Shown: in pieces, positions 14,025 through 20,309 of the stretch
How the letters are laid out: each line of letters opens with the position of its first letter
Position numbering within the stretch: the first letter of the stretch is position 1
Assembly: GCA_964546505.1 (NCBI GenBank)
Contig: CAZJJZ010000025.1
Span: forward strand, 1-20,309
Reading direction: 5' to 3'
Length of the DNA: 20,309 nucleotides
DNA from: CAZJJZ01 sp964546505
GTDB lineage: Bacteria > Patescibacteriota > Gracilibacteria > UBA1369
Made by a program: the position numbers and the translations under genes
Notes under the pieces: model-generated
Databases searched by the model: none
The model's input: the letters and a program-made list of their open reading frames with translations, nothing else
Told to the model about the DNA's origin: nothing

Positions 14025-15713
14025 TTAGCTACGGTTTTTTAAATCCTGTTTGGCTCTGGAAATCGCTTCTGTGGCGCTATCAGGTAAAAAGTGCTCACCA
14101 CCGATCTTTTTGACAACTCCGGTTTTGATTAAACATTTTTTGACCTCAGGATGCAGGGTTGCTAAATAAACTTTACCACCCATATTCAGCACTCGATCCA
14201 CAATCACTTCCAAAGTATGCGCTGCAGAAGCATCAATATGATGAACATGTTTCATACGGAAAATGACAATTTCACCCTGGCAATGTTGCATTAAACTTTC
14301 CAGCTGCGAGGCCACTCCAAAAAATAAAGGCCCCGCAAATTCATAAAGCTGAATTTCAGGCAGATCACGAATAGACTCATGAAGCCGCTCTGATCCTTCA
14401 GAACCTTTACCTTCAGGATCCTCGAATATTCGACTTACTGAAAGTTGACTCACACGGCCAATAAACAGCAATGCGGCAAGCACAATTCCCATTCCCACGG
14501 CAACAGTTAAATCCAAAAAAACTGTCAGAAAAAAGGTGGATAGAAGAACAAGAGCGTCAGTTTTGGGAGCCCTGAGCAAGTGAATGAAGTGAGGTATTTC
14601 CGCCATGTTATAAGCAACCATCACGAGAATTGCTGCCAGAGCGGCCATCGGGATATATGCGGCTAGAGGTGCGGCGACGAGCAAGATAATTAATAAAGTT
14701 AACCCATGTATAACCGCAGACATTTGAGTTTTTCCACCATTTTTGATATTTGCAGCAGTACGTGCGATTGCGCCAGTTGCTGGGATACCGCCAAAGAATG
14801 GTAAAATGAGATTTCCGACACCCTGAGAAATCAACTCTTTGTTGGAGTTATGCTTGCTTCCGGTCATACCGTCAGCCACTACCGCGGATAGCAAAGACTC
14901 GATGGCACCAAGCATGGCAATAGTAAATGCGGAAGGAATCAGTAGTTGTATCGTATCCCAGGAGAAATTGAGCATTTGAAATTGGGGTAGACCCGCTGGA
15001 ATGTGGCCAACCAAAGCTGGAGAAGGAAGTAGCCCCTTCAAGCCAAAATTGATAATTAAAGAGGTGATGATACCGGCGACTAAAGCGATAGGTGCAGGAG
15101 GGATGGTTTTGTTGAATTTCTTCCATAAAATAAAAGCCGCCAAAGAAACAGTAGCAATAATTATTGAACTAATGTTAATACCGTTACCCAGTGCAGAGAA
15201 AACCGCTTGCATAGTCTCCAGAAAACCATTGGGCCGATGTTCAAAACTTAATCCCAAAAGGTCTTTGATTTGACCTGAAAAAATAATCACACCAATACCA
15301 GAAGTAAAACCAACGGTGACTGGATAAGGAATGTACTTGATAATGGATCCAAAGCGAAACAAGCCCATTAACAGCAGAATCAGTCCAGCCAGGAATCCCG
15401 CGATCATCAATCCATCCAAGCCAAATTTATTAACCACTCCCAAGAGGATTACCACAAAGGCACCGGTTGGTCCGGAAATTTGAAATTTGGAACCGGACAA
15501 AGCTCCCATGACCAGACCAGCAATAATGGAGGTATAGATTCCCTGTTCAGCTTTCGCACCCGAGGCAATGGCGAAGGCAATGGCCAGCGGTATGGCAATA
15601 ATACCGACAATTACTCCGGCGATTAAATCGTGCTGAAAATCTTTTTGCAAATATTTTGCAATTTTCTGGGTGAGTGGTGATTTGGAATTTCGTGTGACAA
15701 CCTGGTTATTCAT
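14025..15713 (-). CDS. SulP-family anion transporter with STAS domain
   Basis: 562 residues from ATG 15713. A TTG at 15830 would add 39 residues ahead of it, but these are not like the family and there is no SD, so I take the ATG. SulP (SLC26) proteins carry sulfate, bicarbonate or other anions across the membrane. Seen here: an N-terminal lead into LIAGVIVGIIAIPLAIAFAI, the SulP signature region EQGIYTSIIAGLVMGALSGS followed by KFQISGPTGAFVVIL, multiple hydrophobic spans over the first ~415 residues, and a later FGGIPATGAIARTAANIKNG. The C-terminal ~130 residues form a STAS domain (IQLYEFAGPLFFGVASQLES; MKHVHHIDASAAHTLEVIV), as usual. The substrate is not decidable. No neighbouring carbonic anhydrase or sulfate-assimilation gene. 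Convergent with the unknown at 13448-14020. Confidence 0.95.
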   Translation of the reverse strand: MNNQVVTRNSKSPLTQKIAKYLQKDFQHDLIAGVIVGIIAIPLAIAFAIASGAKAEQGIYTSIIAGLVMGALSGSKFQISGPTGAFVVILLGVVNKFGLDGLMIAGFLAGLILLLMGLFRFGSIIKYIPYPVTVGFTSGIGVIIFSGQIKDLLGLSFEHRPNGFLETMQAVFSALGNGINISSIIIATVSLAAFILWKKFNKTIPPAPIALVAGIITSLIINFGLKGLLPSPALVGHIPAGLPQFQMLNFSWDTIQLLIPSAFTIAMLGAIESLLSAVVADGMTGSKHNSNKELISQGVGNLILPFFGGIPATGAIARTAANIKNGGKTQMSAVIHGLTLLIILLVAAPLAAYIPMAALAAILVMVAYNMAEIPHFIHLLRAPKTDALVLLSTFFLTVFLDLTVAVGMGIVLAALLFIGRVSQLSVSRIFEDPEGKGSEGSERLHESIRDLPEIQLYEFAGPLFFGVASQLESLMQHCQGEIVIFRMKHVHHIDASAAHTLEVIVDRVLNMGGKVYLATLHPEVKKCLIKTGVVKKIGGEHFLPDSATEAISRAKQDLKNRS

Positions 15714-15818
15714 ATAAAAATATTTAAATAGGTTGGCGGAGTCGTCGAAGGTCTGATTGTTGTGGTGTAAGCAGCTGAATGCTGTACTATCCTCAAGATG
15801 CGGCCTTATTAAATACGG

Positions 15819-15914
15819 CGGCTTCGTCAAAAGCCGTTAGATAATACTACCATTTTGCAGATTGGCAAGAAAAAGTAGTTAGACGGCTTGGTAGAGAGGA
15901 GGGAAGATGGTAGT
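15819..15914 (+). promoter_or_regulatory. Structured leader with competing stems before the ligase gene
   Basis: AAGCCG (15831-15836) can pair with CGGCTT (15819-15824) in a 6-bp hairpin, or, as AAGCCGT (15831-15837), with ACGGCTT (15883-15889); the two pairings exclude each other. ACTACCAT (15846-15853) pairs perfectly with ATGGTAGT (15907-15914). Together these could form an attenuator-like switch. The 209-base gap between the divergent sulP and ligase starts otherwise shows only a weak promoter candidate (TTGTGG 15760-15765, 19-base spacer, TACTAT 15785-15790). Hand-found, not folded. Confidence 0.35.
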
Positions 15915-15918
15915 CTAA
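15897..15918 (+). promoter_or_regulatory. Strong SD with a three-codon mini-ORF (M-V-V)
   Basis: AGGAGGG (15897-15903) is ideally placed for ATG 15907, but that frame reads ATG GTA GTC TAA and stops at 15918, four bases before the ligase ATG at 15923 in another frame. The ligase frame is closed upstream by TAG at 15911-15913, so it cannot start there. Either a leader mini-ORF coupled to the ligase, or an SD acting at long distance. Confidence 0.4.
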
Positions 15919-15922
15919 AGCC

Positions 15923-17821
15923 ATGTTAAAAATAAAAAAACAATTCAGTTGGAGTTGGTGGGATTTATTCTGGTTAATTTTAGTGAGTGCTTTGGTTTTT
16001 AATCCTTTTGGAAGCTTTCAGTTTGAAATCACAAAAATTACTTATCTGCTAGTTTTTTTGGTAATTTTTGGCGTAACTCTGATCAGTAATTTTTGGCAAC
16101 AGAAATGGCATTTTTGCTATGACAAAAAATTACTTTGGGGAATTTTCTACCTGCTATTATTACTAACTGTTAGCACTGTCTTTTCGGTTAGTCCGCTGGA
16201 GAGTTTTTGGGGAGGGGCAGAAAGAATGCAGGGCGTTTACGCTATTTTATTATATGTACTTGTAATGCTGACGGCATATCAGTTACTGGCAGCAAAAAAA
16301 ATCAAGCCTAACGGTTTTTGGTTCGCGTTAACTGCTGTAAGTTCGGTTTTGGCCGTGCTGGCAATTTTGCAATATTGGGGCTGGAATTTTACCGGGACGG
16401 ACATGGCCAGACTGACATACCGCCCGCCGGCAACTTTTGGCCATCCTAACGATTTGGGGCAATGGCTGTTAATTTCAATTCTTGCCGGGCATTTTGCCTT
16501 GATCGGCAATAAAAGCAAGAGTCGATGGTGGATTTTAGGAGCTTTGTTTTTGCAATATATCGCTCTTGGACTAACACAGAATAAAGCCTCATTTTTGGGC
16601 CTAGCCGCCGGTTTGACAATTCTATACTGGTTGAGATTCCACTTCTTAAGCATGGCCGGAAAAATTGTTCTCATTACCTTAGTGGTGATAATGGTGAGTT
16701 TGGGCGGCTTGATATATTTGCAGTCCAGTCGATCAACTTCTTCACGCATGCTGATTTGGCCAAAAGCTTGGGCGTTGTCTTGGCAAAAGCCCCTTACCGG
16801 TCACGGATTGGAAACATATTACTATACAGCTCAAAGTAATTTGGACACTAGCGTGTTCGATCACGAAAATCTGTTTGATAAGCCGGACTATATTCACAAT
16901 ATAACTTTGCAGGTTTTCCATGACTGGGGCTTGTTTGGTCTGATTGGATTTTTGGCTTTGGCAGGACTAATCATCAGATCGTTGGTGCATAATCAAGACG
17001 TAGAAAATCAGTTTGCGGTCTTAGCATTGTTAGCCTCTGGCGTGGCTTTGCAATTTGGATTTAGTTTGACGGCGCAAAATATTGTCCTCGCCATTATTCT
17101 GGCGATTTGGTTTTGGAAAAACACTGCCGGAAATCAAAGTTTGGTGTTGAAGTCACAGTTATTGAAAATAGCCATATTTTTCACTCTGATAGTGATTGGT
17201 GGCGTAGCTTTGTTTAATCAAGCGAAATTGGAGAAAATCAACTATTTAATGGCGGAAAGTATCAAGAATTTGTTTCAACAACCAACTCTAGCAAAGTTAC
17301 AGCAAAAAGAAATTTTAGACCTCAATCTGCCATTTAGATATTTCAATTATTTTACCTTACAATTCGCCAGTATTGATCAGCCGCAAGCTAAAGAGATGGA
17401 TAAATACTTGCAAAACTTAAGCATGGTAACCAATAGAAACTTCCCATATTGGCTGGCAAAAGCAGACCTGAAAAGTAAGCGGGGAGAATTTAAAGAAGCT
17501 CGAAATGCTTATCAAGAAGCAAAGAGGCTTGCCCCTCATGATCCACAGATTTTTTTGAGCATGGCGGAGTTAGCTTGGCAAAAAGGGGATTGGCAGGAGG
17601 TGGTTAACAATTATGAGGAGTTAATCAATTTGATGCCGGACTACTGGCAAAAAGATTTTGTGACGGATGCGGCAACAGCAAATCAGCAAAGAATTTATTA
17701 TAAAAATCATGGCGATGTACCGGAGTGGGTTATGAAATTAGCCTTGGCCTATCGGCAACTTGGCGATGAGGAGGGAGGGAAAAAGTGGATGGAAAAGTTG
17801 CCGGAGAAGATGCGAAAATAA
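15923..17821 (+). CDS. O-antigen ligase/polymerase-family membrane protein with C-terminal TPRs
   Basis: 632 residues. Wzy/WaaL-family proteins join or polymerise lipid-linked glycans on the outer side of the membrane; some relatives transfer glycan to proteins. About a dozen hydrophobic spans cover residues ~12-440. The family signature is visible: GHPNDLGQWLLIS around 173-185, then the large extracytoplasmic loop with SSRMLIWPKAWALSWQKPLT, GHGLETYYY and YIHNITLQVFHDWGLFGL. The C-terminal part has two tetratricopeptide repeats (~506-539 with KRGEFKEARNAYQEAKRLAP, and ~540-573 with WQKGDWQEVVNNYEELINLM) and a third weaker one near 600-625, which usually serve for binding a partner or substrate. 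No glycosyltransferase genes are adjacent, so the glycan is unknown. Start fixed by an in-frame TAG at 15911. Confidence 0.9.
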   Translation: MLKIKKQFSWSWWDLFWLILVSALVFNPFGSFQFEITKITYLLVFLVIFGVTLISNFWQQKWHFCYDKKLLWGIFYLLLLLTVSTVFSVSPLESFWGGAERMQGVYAILLYVLVMLTAYQLLAAKKIKPNGFWFALTAVSSVLAVLAILQYWGWNFTGTDMARLTYRPPATFGHPNDLGQWLLISILAGHFALIGNKSKSRWWILGALFLQYIALGLTQNKASFLGLAAGLTILYWLRFHFLSMAGKIVLITLVVIMVSLGGLIYLQSSRSTSSRMLIWPKAWALSWQKPLTGHGLETYYYTAQSNLDTSVFDHENLFDKPDYIHNITLQVFHDWGLFGLIGFLALAGLIIRSLVHNQDVENQFAVLALLASGVALQFGFSLTAQNIVLAIILAIWFWKNTAGNQSLVLKSQLLKIAIFFTLIVIGGVALFNQAKLEKINYLMAESIKNLFQQPTLAKLQQKEILDLNLPFRYFNYFTLQFASIDQPQAKEMDKYLQNLSMVTNRNFPYWLAKADLKSKRGEFKEARNAYQEAKRLAPHDPQIFLSMAELAWQKGDWQEVVNNYEELINLMPDYWQKDFVTDAATANQQRIYYKNHGDVPEWVMKLALAYRQLGDEEGGKKWMEKLPEKMRK

Positions 17822-17867
17822 AAAAAACCCCACCGCGCTTTGGCCATTGGCTTGGAGCGCGGTGGGG
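17820..17867 (-). terminator. Rho-independent terminator of the SLH protein gene
   Basis: A perfect 12-bp stem, CCCCACCGCGCT (17828-17839) with AGCGCGGTGGGG (17856-17867), around a 16-base loop, followed on the minus strand by eight U (complement of 17820-17827). The U tract points to the minus-strand gene ending at 17877, and it touches the stop codon of the ligase gene on the other strand. It could block convergent transcription from the plus strand too. Confidence 0.88.
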
Positions 17868-17876
17868 CGAATTTGG

Positions 17877-19649
17877 TTATTGTACTTTGCTATATAGGTA
17901 GAAGATTTGGGCGACTTCATTTCTGGTGATGGATTCGGCGGCTCGGCAATTGTTTTTATTGATTAGGTTATTCTTGACCATTACCGCCAGATACTTAGCA
18001 AACCAAGCGTTCATATCATAACCTACACAATAGTCCGCAGCAGAAACCGTATCAATTTGATTGGCTAATTGTGAGGAATTGACAAAAAGTTTAGCAAACT
18101 CAGCGACATTCATTTCTGCGGCTGGTTTGAAAGTACCATCAGGATAGCCAGCCAATATACCTAATTGATAAGCTGAATTAGCATACTTAGCAAACCAGTC
18201 TTGATTTCTAACATCAGAATAGTAGTTGGTATTGTCGTTGGTAACTTCATGATCAAAAGCTTCTAAAATCACTTTGGCGACTTCTGCGCGATTAATTGTT
18301 TTATAGCCCTTGAATGAACAGTCTTCAAAACCTGCAAAGACTGCGTTTTTTCTTACGTATTCAACAGCACTGTAGTATGATGAACTTTTGCGATTATCAA
18401 TGAAGCTTTTACATCTTGGCGTTAGTTTGGTGGAAAGCTTGGAAACTTCCTGTTCCGGTTCGATTACTTTAGTCGAAAAAGTAGCAGGGGCTGGATTTGG
18501 CTTCGGAGGATTTACGGGCGTTGGTTTAATCTCAGGTGCTTCGCTAATTTTGTTTACTGTGCTTTCCCAGGTTTTTGGATAAACTTCTTTACAAGCACGC
18601 AAAGAGTCGACAGGAAAATTTTTATCATATTTACCCGTCCAGAGACCAGAATTTACATAAGTTTTGACAACTTTACAGGTGCTTTCATCTGGTATGTTTT
18701 GATAGGTGTCGACTACGGAGTTGAATAAAGCATCGTAAATTTCGTGACAAGTAGTAATGATTTGTTCAGGAAAATTAACATCATATTTTCCGGTAAACAC
18801 TGAAGCATTAACTAGTCTTTTTACCGTGATACAAACATCAAGTTCCGGGATATTGGAGTACTTATTTGTGGTGGCAGACCAGATTGCTGGATAAGCATTA
18901 AGACAATCTACTCCTTCCGCAGCATAAGGATTGCGTGGGAAACCGGAGTAAAGTCCTGAATTGTAAAAGATTTTGATCATTTTACATCTGGAAATATTTA
19001 GAGAGTTGCTGTTATCTATGACTGTGTTGATTGTGACGTCTGAGGTGTCATGCCAATAAACTCGATAATATTTTTCGCAGCGGTTGGGTAAGTCAGAAGA
19101 GAGGTGACTTGGCTGATTGGCTGACCATGAACCACTGTAGAAAAGTTGTTTGACAGTTTGACACAAATTCTGATCAGGAACATCGGTAAAGGTTTCTTTG
19201 AAATTATTGAAATCAATTGAATAAAGTAATGAGCAAAGATTCAAAGTACCGGGCTGATAAGATTTTTCCACATTACCAGTCCAGAGGCCTGTGTTGGCAA
19301 ATTGTTTGAAATAGATACAATTATTTCTGTCTGGGATATATTCGAACCGATCACTTTCCATGAAAGCTCCCGGCATGCTTGCTTGACATTGTTTTTGATC
19401 TTGAAGAGTCAAATTATCATAAAGGCCCTCATACCATTTGGGAGAATTGGACCAGGCTCCAGAGTTATACAATTTTTTTATTAACTGACATTTTTCAAAG
19501 GAAATTGTTTGACTGGTAGCGTCACTTAAATTTCCTTTAAAAAGATTACCGCTAAATGTACTGGCGAAGACAGCTACGATTGCGACTAGGGCAATTGAAA
19601 CAATAACCAAAGGCTTTTTAAAGCTATTGTTGAGCTTTGTTTTTGACAT
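17877..19649 (-). CDS. SLH-domain surface protein with six two-cysteine repeats
   Basis: 590 residues from ATG 19649. Residues ~12-32 are a signal/anchor segment (KKPLVIVSIALVAIVAVFAS). Residues ~50-360 hold six repeats of ~52-59 residues, each with two cysteines: C54/C88, C111/C139, C163/C191, C222/C249, C273/C301, C325/C353. The spacing within a pair is 27-28 residues except 34 in the first. The unit consensus is C-x3-K-x5-SG-x-[WY]-[ST]-G, then a Pro-rich stretch, C, an aromatic run ending in a Trp or Phe, then x-[IV]-PD. A Pro-rich linker (~371-390) leads to three SLH motifs (~425-467, 477-524, 540-590), including AGYPDGTFKPAAEMNVAEFA; SLH domains hold proteins to the cell wall or S-layer. 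The repeat is not one I can name; disulfides within each unit are likely. Confidence 0.9.
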   Translation of the reverse strand: MSKTKLNNSFKKPLVIVSIALVAIVAVFASTFSGNLFKGNLSDATSQTISFEKCQLIKKLYNSGAWSNSPKWYEGLYDNLTLQDQKQCQASMPGAFMESDRFEYIPDRNNCIYFKQFANTGLWTGNVEKSYQPGTLNLCSLLYSIDFNNFKETFTDVPDQNLCQTVKQLFYSGSWSANQPSHLSSDLPNRCEKYYRVYWHDTSDVTINTVIDNSNSLNISRCKMIKIFYNSGLYSGFPRNPYAAEGVDCLNAYPAIWSATTNKYSNIPELDVCITVKRLVNASVFTGKYDVNFPEQIITTCHEIYDALFNSVVDTYQNIPDESTCKVVKTYVNSGLWTGKYDKNFPVDSLRACKEVYPKTWESTVNKISEAPEIKPTPVNPPKPNPAPATFSTKVIEPEQEVSKLSTKLTPRCKSFIDNRKSSSYYSAVEYVRKNAVFAGFEDCSFKGYKTINRAEVAKVILEAFDHEVTNDNTNYYSDVRNQDWFAKYANSAYQLGILAGYPDGTFKPAAEMNVAEFAKLFVNSSQLANQIDTVSAADYCVGYDMNAWFAKYLAVMVKNNLINKNNCRAAESITRNEVAQIFYLYSKVQ

Positions 19650-19688
19650 TTTTGTGTAGGTAAAAAATTTATTTTAAATTTTCTTCTT

Positions 19689-19717
19689 ATTATACCACAA
19701 AATTCAGGAACTGTAAA
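19689..19717 (-). promoter_or_regulatory. Strong promoter of the SLH protein gene
   Basis: On the minus strand, TTTACA (19717-19712), 17-base spacer, TATAAT (19694-19689) preceded by TGG (extended -10). This is the best promoter in the window and fits an abundant surface protein. Predicted start near 19683, a ~34-base leader, no SD. Confidence 0.72.
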
Positions 19718-19785
19718 ATGAACTAAGAATTCTAGCGACCCAGCCCCACCAGAACAACTAAAATTCTTAATTTACTTTGATTAAA

Positions 19786-20309
19786 TTAGAGATCCACCTG
19801 ATTTTGTAGTGCAATTTGAGCATTACGTTGTAAACCAGTCAGGCCAGTTCTCATGATTGGCGAGCCCGCGAAGCGGGCTAGGAATTGTTCACGCGACTGG
19901 AAGGAAAGTATCTCTGTCAATGGAATGGAATCACCGGCTATTTTGACTTCCGAGAAGGCTGCAAGCTGAAGAGGTTTAGCATGCACTTTATTGTATGGGC
20001 AAACTTCCTGGCAAATATCGCAACCAAAAATCAGGTTACCCATTTTTCCTGCAAATTCCTCTGGTATGGGACCTTCATGTTCGATAGTCAGATAAGAAAT
20101 GCAGCGGCGAGCATCCATTACTCCAGGTGAAGTGAGGGCTTGTGTGGGACAGGCTTCGATGCAGCGGGTGCAGGTACCACAGCCATATTTGGCAATCTCA
20201 ATTTGTTGATCATACTCCAATTCCAAGTCGGTGATTAGTTCTGCCAGGAAAAAGAAGGAGCCGATTTGAGGGTTAATTAAAGTGGTGTTTTTTCCGATGA
20301 AACCTAGCC
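19786..20309 (-). CDS. queG: Epoxyqueuosine reductase QueG, C-terminal part (N-terminus off the right edge)
   Basis: 173 residues are visible; the frame is still open at the right edge, so the start is outside. QueG is a cobalamin-dependent, iron-sulfur enzyme that reduces epoxyqueuosine to queuosine in tRNA, the last step of that pathway. The visible part starts with LGFIGKNTTLINPQIGSFFF and continues LAELITDLELEYD, the family's core. Eight cysteines for two [4Fe-4S] clusters follow: CGTCTRCIEACPT (C43, C46, C49, C53), RRCISYLTIE (C69) and GCDICQEVCPYN (C96, C99, C103), counting visible residues. It ends GLTGLQRNAQIALQNQVDL, so the C-terminal HEAT-like part seen in some relatives is missing or just begun. 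As QueG uses cobalamin, a corrinoid-handling adenosyltransferase in the same window is notable, though 12 kb away. Confidence 0.95.
   Translation of the reverse strand, partial: LGFIGKNTTLINPQIGSFFFLAELITDLELEYDQQIEIAKYGCGTCTRCIEACPTQALTSPGVMDARRCISYLTIEHEGPIPEEFAGKMGNLIFGCDICQEVCPYNKVHAKPLQLAAFSEVKIAGDSIPLTEILSFQSREQFLARFAGSPIMRTGLTGLQRNAQIALQNQVDL
19863..19879. repeat. Perfect 17-base palindrome inside queG
   Basis: AGCCCGC-GAA-GCGGGCT, a 7-bp perfect stem with a 3-base loop, much more GC-rich than the surrounding gene. On the coding strand it encodes L-A-R-F-A-G-S without breaking the frame. Confidence 0.6.

Noticed and set aside
15714..15830. N-terminal extension of sulP from TTG 15830
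   Set aside because: Adds 39 residues unlike SulP N-termini, has no SD, and a normal ATG at 15713 gives the usual length.
17822..17876. Terminator for the ligase gene on the plus strand
   Set aside because: No U tract follows the stem on the plus strand; the eight-U run lies on the minus strand, so the main role is for the SLH gene.
19885..20130. Plus-strand ORF opposite queG
   Set aside because: Antisense to a well-conserved iron-sulfur protein; no family features.
1..20309. Alternative genetic code with TGA as glycine (code 25, as in Gracilibacteria and Absconditabacteria)
   Set aside because: TGA ends the conserved yqeY and pduO at the expected length, and conserved proteins read through in full under the standard code.
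1..20309. CRISPR array, tRNA, rRNA or transposase
   Set aside because: None seen on reading: no regularly spaced repeats, no cloverleaf-like stretch, and no transposase or integrase motif in any ORF.

Overview
The window reads as a piece of a small, moderately AT-rich bacterial genome (hand-counted ~39% GC over 1201-1380) using the standard code: TGA ends several conserved genes. Tightly packed genes, mostly without Shine-Dalgarno (SD) sequences, many uncharacterised surface or helical proteins, an SLH-domain surface protein, a KorA/KorB 2-oxoacid:ferredoxin oxidoreductase and a lone PduO-type adenosyltransferase together suggest Candidate Phyla Radiation / Patescibacteria, perhaps a Peregrinibacteria-like lineage. 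That placement is inference; no rRNA or ribosomal-protein marker is present. A 12-base N run at 4981-4992 shows this is a scaffold.

Layout. 1-349 (-): the N-terminal part of a lipoprotein with the start of a Gmad2-like domain, running off the left edge. 565-1109: a compositional island (~58% GC) with one unknown gene, a textbook SD, a large nested hairpin terminator, and an 11-bp direct repeat (TGAAAATTGGA) at each side; a third copy lies in the promoter of the next gene. 1205-2560: two unknown proteins, the second exported and with internal repeats. 2686-4606: an OmpR-type response regulator and its overlapping histidine kinase. 4609-5674 (-): a GNAT-like acetyltransferase gene interrupted by the N run; the two pieces may be one ORF. 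5812-11527 (+): a thioredoxin-like lipoprotein, YqeY, PduO-type adenosyltransferase, an unknown linker-rich protein, KorA (gamma-alpha fusion), KorB and a glycerophosphodiester phosphodiesterase, closely spaced. 11582-14020 (+): two unknown helical proteins. 14025-15713 (-): SulP anion transporter with STAS domain. 15923-17821 (+): Wzy/WaaL-type O-antigen ligase with C-terminal TPRs, preceded by a structured leader with a three-codon mini-ORF. 17877-19649 (-): surface protein with six two-cysteine repeats and three SLH motifs, with a very good promoter and terminator. 19786-20309 (-): C-terminal part of epoxyqueuosine reductase QueG, running off the right edge.

How it may fit together. KorAB gives ferredoxin-linked 2-oxoacid chemistry; several products act at or outside the membrane (two lipoproteins, the exported repeat protein next to a two-component system, the SLH protein, the glycan ligase). 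No tRNA, rRNA, CRISPR array, transposase or integrase was seen. The most unusual parts are the GC-rich repeat-flanked cassette, the two-cysteine repeat SLH protein, and the ligase leader.
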